Positions 1 to 7,576 of a stretch of DNA of 64,000 bases are shown one piece after another. The notes below the pieces were generated by a model that was given only the letters and a program-made list of their open reading frames with translations, did no database searches and was not told the DNA's origin. The position numbers and the translations under genes were made by a program. Numbering within the stretch: the first letter of the stretch is position 1; each line of letters opens with the position of its first letter. Source of the stretch: Sinomonas humi (GTDB lineage Bacteria; Actinomycetota; Actinomycetes; Actinomycetales; Micrococcaceae); NCBI RefSeq assembly GCF_000802235.1, contig NZ_JTDL01000016.1, forward strand, positions 34,816 to 98,815. Direction: 5' to 3'.

Positions 1-1
1 C

Positions 2-751
2 GAGACCAGGCAGGTCGCCGTCGTCACCGGAGCCGGCTCGGGGATCGGCCGCGCGGTCGCGTGCAAGCTCCTCGGCGAGGGGTGGCGCGTCGCGCTGGCG
101 GGGCGCCGCCACGAGTTGCTGGAGCAGACCGCGGACGGATTCGGCGACGCCGCGCTTCCCTTCGTTGCAGATGTCACCGAACCCGATGCAGTCGAGCGGC
201 TCTTCGCCGAAGTGAAGCGCCGCTGGGGACGCGTCGACGTCCTCTTCAACAATGCCGGCATGTTCGGTCCGAGCGGCGACGTCGGCGAGATCTCCCCCTC
301 GGATTGGGACGCAGTCCTCGGAGTGAACCTCACCGGCAGCTTCCTCTGCGCCGCGGCCGCGTTCCGGGCCATGAAGGCGCAGGAGCCGAGAGGGGGCCGC
401 ATCATCAACAACGGCTCGATCTCGGCCCACAGCCCTCGGCCCAAATCGGTCGCCTACACCGCCACGAAGCACGCCATCACGGGCCTGACGAAGAGCATCG
501 AGCTCGACGGCCGGCCTTACGGGATCACGTGCGGGCAGATAGACATCGGGAACACCCGTACGGAAATCATGGACACCCTCGGCGTGGGCGAGGGGGCGCT
601 CCAAGCCGACGGGTCCCGCCGCGTCGAGCCGACCTTCCCCGTCGAGGAGGCCGCGAACGCCGTCTTCCTGATGGCGTCCCTCCCTCCCTCTGCGACCGTC
701 GGCTCGCTGCTCATCACCGCGTCCGGCATGCCGCTCGTGGGGCGGGGGTAG
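2..751 (+). CDS. SDR family oxidoreductase, 5' end outside the window
   Basis: Short-chain dehydrogenase/reductase, a cytosolic NAD(P)-dependent oxidoreductase of unknown substrate. The frame is open from base 2, so the start lies upstream; 249 residues are visible, close to the usual 250 of the family. The Rossmann glycine motif TGAGSGIG is visible residues 9-16, NNAG follows the fourth strand, and the catalytic YxxxK is YTATK with its Tyr codon at 455-457. The segment after it contains the ordinary SDR helix. The stop is 3 nt from the stop of the convergent SCP2-like gene. No neighbour indicates a substrate. Confidence 0.93.
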   Translation, partial: ETRQVAVVTGAGSGIGRAVACKLLGEGWRVALAGRRHELLEQTADGFGDAALPFVADVTEPDAVERLFAEVKRRWGRVDVLFNNAGMFGPSGDVGEISPSDWDAVLGVNLTGSFLCAAAAFRAMKAQEPRGGRIINNGSISAHSPRPKSVAYTATKHAITGLTKSIELDGRPYGITCGQIDIGNTRTEIMDTLGVGEGALQADGSRRVEPTFPVEEAANAVFLMASLPPSATVGSLLITASGMPLVGRG

Positions 752-754
752 GGA

Positions 755-1138
755 CTACGCGAGCGGCAGGAGCTCGCTCAGGTCCGTGCGTGTTCCGGAG
801 GCGCTGAGCTTCCCGGACGCGAGGGCTTCAGGCCAGGCGATGCGCCCGGTTGCGAGTGAGAGCCACGTCTCCGCGTCCGATTCGACAACATTCGGCGGCG
901 TGCCGCGCGTGTGCCGGGGTCCTTCGATGCATTGGGCGACCCCGAACGGGGGAACACGTACTTCGACCGAGTTCCCCGGCGCGCGGGTCGCGAGTTCCTC
1001 GAGGGTGTAGCGCACGGCCGTCGCCAGCAGGGGGCGGCCCAGCTTCGTCGCTTCCCCGCCGGTCTCCTCTCGCGCCGCGAGCCACGCAGCGATCGCCGCC
1101 CGCCCTTCATCGGCCGCGATTCTCCGTCTTGGCGGCAC
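755..1138 (-). CDS. Bacterial SCP2-like (sterol carrier family) protein
   Basis: A 127-residue protein resembling the small actinobacterial SCP2 orthologues, a fold also found in mycothiol-dependent isomerases and related proteins. Conserved-looking stretches include VPPFGVAQCIEGP and the closing WPEALASGKLSASG. Function in this family is not established; binding a hydrophobic ligand is inferred from the fold. I chose the GTG at 1138 because GGAGG lies 6 nt upstream; the frame continues further upstream but without family-like sequence. It is convergent with the SDR gene and downstream of the asparaginase gene, with a 170-nt gap that holds no other gene. Confidence 0.8.
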   Translation of the reverse strand: MPPRRRIAADEGRAAIAAWLAAREETGGEATKLGRPLLATAVRYTLEELATRAPGNSVEVRVPPFGVAQCIEGPRHTRGTPPNVVESDAETWLSLATGRIAWPEALASGKLSASGTRTDLSELLPLA

Positions 1139-1308
1139 TTTTGTCCCTCCTCGTTCCTCTTCTGCCACGCTAGCCAGCCTTCCGGCCCGCTTCTCACCGT
1201 TCGTGATTCGTGTCGCTCGGCGCCACGCCGGCTCCTGAGTGATTGGGAAATCACAACCGGGCGGGAGCGCGGGCAGGAGGCTCCTCAAGGGGTTCCGGAG
1301 AGGTGCCG

Positions 1309-2325
1309 CTAGCCCAAGAGAGCCGAGACGGCGCTGCCGAGGCGGATCCGTCCCACCGGACGCCCGCCGCCCATAACGGGCTCCACGACGTTCTCGAGGA
1401 CGCGTGCAACTTCGGGGATGTCGACGGCATCGGCGGCCGCCAGCATCGTGAGCCCGACGAGCGTGGTCGCGCGGACGTTGCCGTCGAGGACCTTGACGGC
1501 CGCCGTGGCACCCTGCGGGGTCGCGAGGACCAGGACGCCCTCGGCACCGATCTTCGCGAGGATGCCGAGCTCCTCCATGACCACGGTGTTCTCTCGCCCG
1601 CGCCCTTGAACCGCCCACGGGTAGTCGAGCATCGACGTTGCGATGGTGGCGGATCGCGCGTCCCCCGCCGCCCCGCGTGCACCCGGGGCCTTTGCGAGGC
1701 GCGAGAAGGCGCGGGCGAGGCCCGTGAGCGAAATGGCTGCGACGGGCGCTCCGCAGCCGTCGATCCCGAGATGCGCGATGCTTTCCTCGGTGTATTCCTC
1801 AATGGTCTCGCGCACCCGCTGCTGGAGTGGATGGTTCGGCTCGAGATAGCTCTTGCGGTCCCACCCGTTCACCGAGCACGCCCACAGGAACGCGGCGTGC
1901 TTGCCCGAGCAGTTGAAGGCGAGGCGTCGGCGGCCGATCTCGGAGCGGACAAGCCACGCGCGCGCCTCCTCGTCCTTGGGCCAATCAGGCGGGCAGAGGA
2001 GATCCGCTTCGCGGAGTCCGGCGGCCTTGAGCATCCCTTCGACTACATCCATGTGGTCGAGCGAGCCGACGTGCGAGGCACACGCGAGCGCCACCTGGGC
2101 ACCCCGGAGCGGAACGCCGCTCCGCATGGACGCGAGTGCTTGGAGGGGCTTGAGGGCGGAGCGCGCAAAGACGGGTGTCGTGACGTCTCCCAGTGCGGTT
2201 ACTACGGTGCCATCGCCGGCGAGCACGACGGCGGAACCGATGTGCCGGGACTCGACGAATCCGCTGCGCTCGATCACAGCGAGTTCCACGGCGTCGTCAG
2301 CCGTGAAGGTTGAATGGGAGGCCAT
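1309..2325 (-). CDS. Asparaginase II family protein (PF06089-like)
   Basis: Predicted L-asparaginase of the thermolabile Rhizobium-type family, distinct from the classical type I/II enzymes; the expected reaction is asparagine to aspartate plus ammonia in the cytosol. The 338-residue length is typical. Family-like blocks are the N-terminal VESRHIGSAVV, RSALKPLQALA, ACASHVGS, FNCSGKHAAFL and DGCGAP. The ATG at 2325 lies 6 nt after a TAGACT box on the same strand (2332-2337), so the mRNA may be leaderless. It is divergent from purD, whose own start lies 84 nt away. Confidence 0.88.
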   Translation of the reverse strand: MASHSTFTADDAVELAVIERSGFVESRHIGSAVVLAGDGTVVTALGDVTTPVFARSALKPLQALASMRSGVPLRGAQVALACASHVGSLDHMDVVEGMLKAAGLREADLLCPPDWPKDEEARAWLVRSEIGRRRLAFNCSGKHAAFLWACSVNGWDRKSYLEPNHPLQQRVRETIEEYTEESIAHLGIDGCGAPVAAISLTGLARAFSRLAKAPGARGAAGDARSATIATSMLDYPWAVQGRGRENTVVMEELGILAKIGAEGVLVLATPQGATAAVKVLDGNVRATTLVGLTMLAAADAVDIPEVARVLENVVEPVMGGGRPVGRIRLGSAVSALLG

Positions 2326-2408
2326 GTGCGAAGTCTATGCGGCGTAGAACGGCCGTCATGGGAGGGCTCGCTGTGCACCGGCTTCGGCACGCCCGATACC
2401 CTTGTCGG
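2326..2408. promoter_or_regulatory. Divergent promoter region, asparaginase and purD
   Basis: Both genes appear leaderless. TAGACT on the minus strand (2332-2337) is 6 nt before the asparaginase ATG, and TACCCT on the plus strand (2397-2402) is 6 nt before the purD GTG at 2409. Neither start has a Shine-Dalgarno sequence. The -35 regions are not recognisable by eye. Confidence 0.5.
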
Positions 2409-3707
2409 GTGAAGGTTCTCGTGATCGGCCCGGGCGGCCGCGAACACGCTCTTGTCCGTTCCCTCCTCGCCGATCCCGCTGTGACTGAAGTCCATGCGGC
2501 GCCTGGCAACGCGGGCATCGCCCAGGTCGTTCCGACCCACTCGATCAACGCCAATGATCCTGCCGAGGTCACCGAGCTCGCCCGGAAGCTCGACGTCGAC
2601 CTCGTCGTAGTCGGCCCCGAGGCGCCGCTCGCAGCGGGCGTCGCGGACGCGGTGCGTGAGGCCGGCATCCCGGTTTTCGGCCCGAGCAAGGCGGCTGCGC
2701 AGCTCGAGGCCTCCAAGGCGTTCGCGAAGCAGGTCATGGCCGAGGCCGGCGTGCCGACGGCGATGGCGCGCGTAGCGACGACGGTGGAGGAGGCCGCGGA
2801 CGCCCTCGACGCGTTCGGTGCCCCGTACGTCGTCAAGGACGATGGGCTCGCGGCCGGCAAGGGAGTCGTCGTGACCGAGGACCGCGATGCCGCGCTTGCC
2901 CACGCCCAGGCTTGCTTCGATGCGGGCGGCTCAGTGGTCATCGAAGAGTTCCTCGACGGCCCCGAGGTCTCGCTCTTCGTCGTCAGCGACGGCCAGACGG
3001 TGATCCCGCTCTCCCCGGCCCAGGACTTCAAGCGCATCTTCGACAACGACGAGGGCCCCAACACCGGCGGCATGGGCGCGTACACGCCGCTGGACTGGGC
3101 CCCCGAGGGCCTCGTGGACGAGGTCGTGCAGCGCATCGCCCAGCCGACCGTCGACGAAATGGCCAAGCGCGGCACCCCCTTCGTCGGCGTCCTCTACTGC
3201 GGCTTGGCACTCACCTCCCGCGGCACCCGCGTGATCGAGTTCAACGTCCGCTTCGGCGACCCGGAGACCCAAGCGGTCCTCGCGCGCCTCAAGACTCCGC
3301 TCGGCGGCATCCTGCTGGCCGCGGCGAAGGAGCAGCTCGCGGACGTGCAGGAGCTGCGCTGGTCGCAGGAGAGCGCGGTCGCCGTCGTCCTCGCGTCCGA
3401 GAACTATCCGGACAAGCCCCGCACCGGCGACCGCATCCGCGGGCTCAAGAAGGCGGGTGCGATCGAGGGCGTGCACGTCCTGCACGCGGGAACGAGGGTC
3501 GACGACGAGGGGAACGTTGTGAGCGCGGGCGGCCGCGTGCTGGCGGTCGTCGCGCTTGGCGAGGACCTCCAGGAGGCGCGGGAGCATGCCTACGAGGGCA
3601 TCGGCCTCATCCGCCTCGACGGCGGCCAGTACCGCAAGGACATTGCGGCCAAGGCCGCGCGCGGCGAGATCAGGGTCCCCGAGCGGGCCGGGAAGGCAGG
3701 CGTGTGA
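2409..3707 (+). CDS. purD: Phosphoribosylamine-glycine ligase (GAR synthetase)
   Basis: Second committed step of purine synthesis: ATP-dependent joining of phosphoribosylamine and glycine to give GAR, in the cytosol. The 432-residue product has the PurD N domain (VLVIGPGGREHAL at residues 3-15), an ATP-grasp core with YVVKDDGLAAGKGV, NTGGMGAYTP and EFNVRFGDPETQ, and the C domain. The GTG at 2409 is chosen because VKVLVIGPGG is the family N terminus and TACCCT sits 6 nt upstream. The stop overlaps the purC start by one base (TGATG), so the two are translationally coupled. Confidence 0.97.
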   Translation: MKVLVIGPGGREHALVRSLLADPAVTEVHAAPGNAGIAQVVPTHSINANDPAEVTELARKLDVDLVVVGPEAPLAAGVADAVREAGIPVFGPSKAAAQLEASKAFAKQVMAEAGVPTAMARVATTVEEAADALDAFGAPYVVKDDGLAAGKGVVVTEDRDAALAHAQACFDAGGSVVIEEFLDGPEVSLFVVSDGQTVIPLSPAQDFKRIFDNDEGPNTGGMGAYTPLDWAPEGLVDEVVQRIAQPTVDEMAKRGTPFVGVLYCGLALTSRGTRVIEFNVRFGDPETQAVLARLKTPLGGILLAAAKEQLADVQELRWSQESAVAVVLASENYPDKPRTGDRIRGLKKAGAIEGVHVLHAGTRVDDEGNVVSAGGRVLAVVALGEDLQEAREHAYEGIGLIRLDGGQYRKDIAAKAARGEIRVPERAGKAGV

Positions 3708-4717
3708 TGAGCGAGCACGGCACACCCAGCAGTTCGGGCCCTGCAAGTAGTTCAGGCCCTGCAAGCAGTTCGGGCACCGTGGGCGGCGCGGGCGGGAAGC
3801 GCGGCTACGATACAGACGCCCCGCAGCTCGAGGGCTGGAAGCACATCTACTCGGGCAAGGTCCGCGACCTCTACGAGCCAGTCGACGGGTCAGGCTTCTC
3901 GCATCCTGCAGATGTTGTTCTCGTCGTCGCGAGCGATCGGATCAGCGCCTACGACTACGTCCTCTCGAGCACGATCCCTGACAAGGGCCGGGTTCTGACC
4001 CAGCTGAGCCTCTGGTGGTTCGAGCAGCTCAACGTGCCGAATCATGTGGTCGGGTCAACGGCCGACGACGGCGTCCCCGCCGAAGTTGTCGGCCGCGCCA
4101 TGGTCTGCCGGCGCCTTGAGATGTACCCGGTCGAGTGCATCGCCCGCGGGTACCTCACCGGCTCGGGGCTCGTGGAGTACCGCGAGCACGGGACGGTGTG
4201 CGAGATCCCGCTGCCGGGCGGCCTCGTCGACGGCTCACGGCTCCCGGAAGCGATCTTCACGCCGTCCGCGAAGGCCGAGGTCGGGGACCACGACGAGAAC
4301 ATCACCTACGAGGACGTCACCGGGATGGTGGGCGACGACGCGGCCGCCCGGCTGCGCGACCTCACGCTTGAGGTGTACCGCGAGGCGGAGCGGGTCGCGC
4401 GCGAGCGGGGCATCATCCTCGCGGACACGAAGGTCGAGTTCGGCTTGGACCCCGTCACCGGCGACATCACCCTCGGCGACGAGGTGCTCACGCCCGACTC
4501 GTCCCGGTTCTGGGACGCGGCCACGTGGGAGCCCGGGAAGGCCCAGCCGTCGTTCGACAAGCAGTTCGTCCGGGACTGGCTTACGTCGTCGGCCTCGGGT
4601 TGGGACCGCCACTCGGGCGAGGAGCCGCCCGCGCTGCCGGCCGACGTCGTCGAACGCACCCGCGAGCGGTACGTCGAGGCCTACGAGCGGCTCACCGGGC
4701 GTCGCTTCGACGTCTGA
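3707..4717 (+). CDS. purC: SAICAR synthetase
   Basis: Phosphoribosylaminoimidazole-succinocarboxamide synthase: condenses CAIR and aspartate with ATP in purine synthesis. 336 residues. The catalytic region begins at WKHIYSGKVRDLYE and contains ASDRISAYDYVL, VECIARGYLTGSG and the late block TKVEFGLDP. The protein has an extra N-terminal tail of about 40 residues, with three copies of a Ser/Gly/Pro repeat (ASSSGP) encoded by near-identical 18-nt units at about 3729-3779. The tail is absent from compact PurC enzymes and is probably a disordered linker. The ATG overlaps the purD stop. Confidence 0.96.
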   Translation: MSEHGTPSSSGPASSSGPASSSGTVGGAGGKRGYDTDAPQLEGWKHIYSGKVRDLYEPVDGSGFSHPADVVLVVASDRISAYDYVLSSTIPDKGRVLTQLSLWWFEQLNVPNHVVGSTADDGVPAEVVGRAMVCRRLEMYPVECIARGYLTGSGLVEYREHGTVCEIPLPGGLVDGSRLPEAIFTPSAKAEVGDHDENITYEDVTGMVGDDAAARLRDLTLEVYREAERVARERGIILADTKVEFGLDPVTGDITLGDEVLTPDSSRFWDAATWEPGKAQPSFDKQFVRDWLTSSASGWDRHSGEEPPALPADVVERTRERYVEAYERLTGRRFDV

Positions 4718-4731
4718 TCGCGGCAAATGAC

Positions 4732-4761
4732 GTGGCGGGCGCCCTTTGGGGCCCCCGCCAC
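4732..4761. terminator. Bidirectional hairpin between purC and the HTH-TPR gene
   Basis: GTGGCGGG at 4732-4739 pairs with CCCGCCAC at 4754-4761, and inner GCC/GGC bases extend the stem. It lies in the 60-nt gap between two convergent genes. There is no clear T tract, so Rho-independence is uncertain. Confidence 0.6.
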
Positions 4762-4777
4762 AATGCTCTGACCGTCT

Positions 4778-6028
4778 CTAGTCGCCGGCCCGCTGCTGCG
4801 CGAGCCGGATCTCGAGGATTGCGTCCATGGTCTGCTGGACCTTCTCCGAGGCTCCCGCGTAACTGAACTGTTCGCGGGCGTCCTTCAGCAGTTCGAGCGC
4901 CTCGTCATTGCGGCCGAGCGCCTTGAGCGCCCGCCCGTAGAGGAGCGCGACCTCGCCTGCCGTGTGCCGCCCCAGGGCCGTCTTCTCGGAGTGGATCTCC
5001 TTGAGCCGCTCGATGGCCTCGGGAATCTGGCCGTTGAGGTAGAGCCAACGGGCTCGGATGAAGGCGACCTCGAGCTGCTCGGGCCTCGATCCGCCCACGA
5101 TCGAGAGGGCGAGCTCGGCACGTTCGATGGCGGCGAGGGTCTCGGGCTCGACGATCCCGCCCGAGAGACGGACAGCGGCCGAGGCTTTGTTGAACCGGGC
5201 CCAGAGCTCGATGTCGTTGGCGGGGGAGAGCAGCTTCGCGGCGCGCTCGTGGTGCTTGACGCCCTCCTCGTAGTCCGCACGCATGAACGCGACGTTGCCG
5301 ATCACCCACTCGACCTCGCCCGAGAGCTGCCCCATGGACTCCTCGTCAACGAGGGTGCCGAGGATTCGGCAGTAGTCCCACGCCTCGTCGAGGCGACCGC
5401 TCTCGGCCAGCGCCCCGATGAGGGCGCGCAGCGCTCCGATGTAGATCGTGGAGCCGGCCGGAAGCTGGGCACCGAGGCGTACCGCCTCGCGGGCGTGTTC
5501 GACGGCGGTGCCAAGCTGGCCGAGGCCGTGGGACACCGCTGCGAGCATCTGGTGTGCGCGCACCGCGAGGCCGTCCGACTCCGCGATGATGGGGTGCTCG
5601 AGGAGGTGCTGGACGATCCGCTGGCACTCGGCGAGCTGGCCCTGCTTCATGAGGCACTCGGCCTGCATGTAGGTCATGTTCCACCACGCGCTGTTGTTCT
5701 TCGCCTCGAGGGCGAACTGTGCGGCGGTTGCGGCGTGGCTCGCCGCCTGCGCGTAGTCGCGCATGTCCCAGGCCTGCCGGGCGTAGAGGCCCGCCAGGAC
5801 ATACTCGGCGTCGTTGGCCGTGACGGGCTGGCTCCAGGCCTCCAGTGCCTTCGGAGCGAGCTCGAGCCGGCGCGCGAGCTCTTGGATTACCTCGGGGGTG
5901 GGCTCACGGCGCCCTGTTTCGAGGAGGGAGATGTAGCTCGGCGAGTACAGGTCCTTCCCGAGCTCTGCCTGCGTCAGCCCACGCTCGAGGCGCTCGGCTC
6001 GCAACTTTTCGCCGAATCCGCTACCCAC
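4778..6028 (-). CDS. HTH (XRE-type) + TPR cytoplasmic regulator, candidate peptide receptor
   Basis: 416-residue DNA-binding regulator. An XRE/HTH_3 domain covers residues 9-61 (LRAERLERGLTQAELG, then SYISLLETGRREPTPE), followed by about 330 residues of helical repeats with TPR character, for example ALRALIGALAESGRLDEAWDYC and VALLYGRALKALGRNDEALEL. There is no signal peptide or membrane segment, so it acts in the cytosol. N-terminal HTH plus C-terminal TPR is the architecture of RRNPP receptors (Rgg, PlcR, NprR, PrgX), which bind short signalling peptides. The GTG at 6028 is chosen because GAGGAGG lies just upstream and the HTH begins immediately. It is divergent, over 155 nt, from a repeat-bearing secreted peptide gene, which makes a peptide ligand plausible but unproven. 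A TPR regulator with another partner is the alternative. Confidence 0.85.
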   Translation of the reverse strand: MGSGFGEKLRAERLERGLTQAELGKDLYSPSYISLLETGRREPTPEVIQELARRLELAPKALEAWSQPVTANDAEYVLAGLYARQAWDMRDYAQAASHAATAAQFALEAKNNSAWWNMTYMQAECLMKQGQLAECQRIVQHLLEHPIIAESDGLAVRAHQMLAAVSHGLGQLGTAVEHAREAVRLGAQLPAGSTIYIGALRALIGALAESGRLDEAWDYCRILGTLVDEESMGQLSGEVEWVIGNVAFMRADYEEGVKHHERAAKLLSPANDIELWARFNKASAAVRLSGGIVEPETLAAIERAELALSIVGGSRPEQLEVAFIRARWLYLNGQIPEAIERLKEIHSEKTALGRHTAGEVALLYGRALKALGRNDEALELLKDAREQFSYAGASEKVQQTMDAILEIRLAQQRAGD

Positions 6029-6078
6029 AACTTCCTCCTCGACTGGCCCCCCACCCAGTGGCTTGGGGGTAAGGCGAT

Positions 6079-6084
6079 AGACTA
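6079..6084 (-). promoter_or_regulatory. Candidate -10 box for the HTH-TPR regulator gene
   Basis: TAGTCT on the minus strand, 51 nt before the GTG. The left arm of the 6090/6129 inverted repeat lies immediately upstream of it, so a protein bound there could control this promoter too. I see no convincing -35. Confidence 0.35.
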
Positions 6085-6089
6085 GCGGC

Positions 6090-6118
6090 TTGACACCTGC
6101 TGTGGATGTTATTTTACT
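6090..6118 (+). promoter_or_regulatory. Promoter of the repeat-peptide gene
   Basis: A consensus -35 TTGACA (6090-6095), a 17-nt spacer, and -10 TTTACT (6113-6118). The ATG is at 6184, giving a leader of about 60 nt. The -35 overlaps the left arm of an inverted repeat. Confidence 0.7.
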
Positions 6119-6129
6119 TGGGGTGTCAA
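6090..6129. promoter_or_regulatory. Inverted repeat TTGACACC/GGTGTCAA, candidate operator
   Basis: Perfect 8-bp arms at 6090-6097 and 6122-6129. Their centres are 32 bp apart, about three helical turns, so both arms face the same side of the helix. The left arm contains the -35 and the right arm falls just after the -10 of the peptide promoter. This is a natural place for the divergent HTH-TPR protein to bind as a dimer or bridge two sites. Confidence 0.55.
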
Positions 6130-6183
6130 TCACGACAAAGCACGCTCTGCCCGATTGCACCCGCTACAACATAAGGACACGAC

Positions 6184-6444
6184 ATGCTCAAGAAGCTGAC
6201 TGCGTCACTCGCCCTCATCGGCGCGCTGGCAGTTGGAGGCGTTTCTGTTGCCCCGACCGCCATCGGCAACTGGCCCGACCCCATGAAGACCACCGCGATC
6301 GGCAACTGGCCCGATCCTATGAAGGCCACGGCCATTGGCAACTGGCCCGATCCCATGAAGGCCACGGCCATTGGCAACTGGCCTGACCCCATGAAGGCCA
6401 CCGCGATCGGCAACTGGCCCGACCCGATGAAGTCGACCTTCTGA
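6184..6444 (+). CDS. Secreted pre-propeptide with five copies of TAIGNWPDPMK
   Basis: 86-residue protein of a type I do not recognise. Residues 1-23 are a signal peptide (MLKK, then a hydrophobic stretch rich in Ala, Leu, Gly and Val). Residues 25-84 are five contiguous 12-residue units, TAIGNWPDPMK plus one variable residue (T, A, A, A, S), and the protein ends TF. All 11 core residues are identical in every copy, while the DNA copies differ at synonymous third positions. AAGGA lies 6 nt before the ATG. The gene has its own promoter and a strong terminator and is divergent from an HTH-TPR regulator. Inference: a multi-copy precursor of an extracellular signalling peptide, organised like yeast alpha-factor precursors. 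A repetitive wall or adhesive peptide, or a peptide bacteriocin, are alternatives. Confidence 0.85.
   Translation: MLKKLTASLALIGALAVGGVSVAPTAIGNWPDPMKTTAIGNWPDPMKATAIGNWPDPMKATAIGNWPDPMKATAIGNWPDPMKSTF
6256..6435 (+). repeat. Five 36-bp in-frame repeats in the peptide gene
   Basis: Units start at 6256, 6292, 6328, 6364 and 6400. Variation between units is synonymous at codons 1, 2, 3, 7, 8 and 9 and amino-acid-changing only at codon 12. The copies have therefore diverged while the peptide was held constant. Confidence 0.97.
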
Positions 6445-6519
6445 TTCGACTTCGGTGAGGGCCACCCGCCCTCATTCATGATCCGCTGTTGATCTAGCGG
6501 GTCCAGAGAAGTGCCAGGA

Positions 6520-6554
6520 AAGCCCCGCTTGTCTACCGACAGGCGGGGCTTTTC
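6520..6554. terminator. Strong Rho-independent terminator after the peptide gene
   Basis: AAAGCCCCGC plus TTGTC pairs with GACAG plus GCGGGGCTTTT around a four-base loop (TACC), ending in a T run. It stops the plus-strand peptide transcript. The A run on its left side means it can also terminate the convergent phosphoesterase gene ending at 6614. A smaller stem (TGAGGGC/GCCCTCA) precedes it at about 6455-6473. Confidence 0.9.
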
Positions 6555-6613
6555 CCGTCTCACGCTCCGTCAAATTCGCGCGCCATCCCTTGACAAATGT
6601 GTCAAACGCTTGC

Positions 6614-7423
6614 TTACGTTTGCCGCTCCTGCTGGGTTCGCCCGTTCCTCTGCCCGGGGATTTGGACGAACTGTTCGACGCTGAGAGTCTTCGTGTCGAG
6701 GACGACCGAGTTGCCCAGACGACGCTGCATATCGAGAACCTGGAGGAGGGTCTCGCTTCCGGGGACGTGAACCGTGAGGCGTTGGTGCCAGTGGCCCGAG
6801 AACATCTGGGCCGGCCGGGTGGCTTCGACTGCAGCCTGTACGAGCTGCCGGTTGCGATTGACTGCGGCTGCAGTCTCTGGACGAAGGCGGAGCAGGCCCG
6901 GCAGTTCGACGCTCGAGGGCACCTCGTGGGTGAGCAGGACGTCCAATCGCCCGTCACCGAGGCGGCGGACGTCGTCGGCTGTGAGCTCTTCCTCCGGCCA
7001 CCAGTCAACGTGGTGGCGCCGCTGCCGGCGGTCAACAGAGTAAGCCCCTCCCAGCGCGCCGAATCGCCTCCGGCCCAGACGGAAGCGCGTGCCTCGGGGA
7101 AGGTACGTGAGCCCCATCATCTCGGCGCGCCCGCCACGGCGTCGCGGCAGCTGCGCGAGGAATTCATGGTTGTCATTGTTCCCGTCGATGAACATGAACC
7201 GTATGTTCGCGTCGCGGACTGCCTCTGAGAGGGAGCGAGTGAAGCCGTAAGCGTTCCCGAAACGATTCGTGCGGCTCGGGAGCTCGGGGTAGTCGGAGGG
7301 CCAGAAGACACCCAGATCGCCCAGATGGATGAGGTGCCGCAATCCCTGCTGCCGCGCGGCCTTGATGGTCTCGACCGCCCAGTGGGCGTCCCGATGCCAG
7401 TCTCCAGCGATCAGAATCTTCAT
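6614..7423 (-). CDS. Calcineurin-like metallophosphoesterase
   Basis: 269-residue cytosolic metallophosphoesterase of unknown substrate. The two-metal motifs are present: AGDWH at residues 5-9, HLGDLGV, the GNND/H block at DGNNDNHE, and the C-terminal SGHWHQ. GGAGGG lies about 5 nt upstream of the ATG at 7423, which fixes the start. No signal peptide or transmembrane segment is seen. It is convergent with the repeat-peptide gene and shares that gene's terminator; a functional link with the peptide is not evident. Confidence 0.88.
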   Translation of the reverse strand: MKILIAGDWHRDAHWAVETIKAARQQGLRHLIHLGDLGVFWPSDYPELPSRTNRFGNAYGFTRSLSEAVRDANIRFMFIDGNNDNHEFLAQLPRRRGGRAEMMGLTYLPRGTRFRLGRRRFGALGGAYSVDRRQRRHHVDWWPEEELTADDVRRLGDGRLDVLLTHEVPSSVELPGLLRLRPETAAAVNRNRQLVQAAVEATRPAQMFSGHWHQRLTVHVPGSETLLQVLDMQRRLGNSVVLDTKTLSVEQFVQIPGQRNGRTQQERQT

Positions 7424-7540
7424 GGTGCCCTCCTGACCCGTCGTCCTCGATTCTTCCATGGACATCGATCGCGGCGCTCCGCCGCCCATTCAGATGTGGA
7501 CAACCCCAGACTTGGACAGCGCGAGAAGTGGCATCGGCCG

Positions 7541-7574
7541 GCGATAGCCCAGACAACGCGATAGCCCAGACAAC
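7541..7574. repeat. Two tandem 17-bp copies (GCGATAGCCCAGACAAC)
   Basis: Exact tandem duplication at 7541-7557 and 7558-7574, just outside the tRNA-Pro terminator. No function is evident; it looks like slippage. Confidence 0.9.
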
Positions 7575-7576
7575 AA

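Noticed and set aside
4964..6085. 373-codon open frame opposite the HTH-TPR regulator
   Set aside because: The minus strand encodes a coherent HTH plus TPR protein with a good ribosome binding site; the plus frame has no family-like sequence.
6126..6563. Minus-strand frame across the peptide repeats, also repetitive when translated
   Set aside because: Any frame through a 36-bp repeat is repetitive. The plus frame has a ribosome binding site, promoter, signal peptide and silent-only divergence; the minus frame has none of these.
7541..7574. Phage or integron attachment site beside tRNA-Pro
   Set aside because: The 17-bp duplication does not match the tRNA 3' end and there is no integrase gene nearby.
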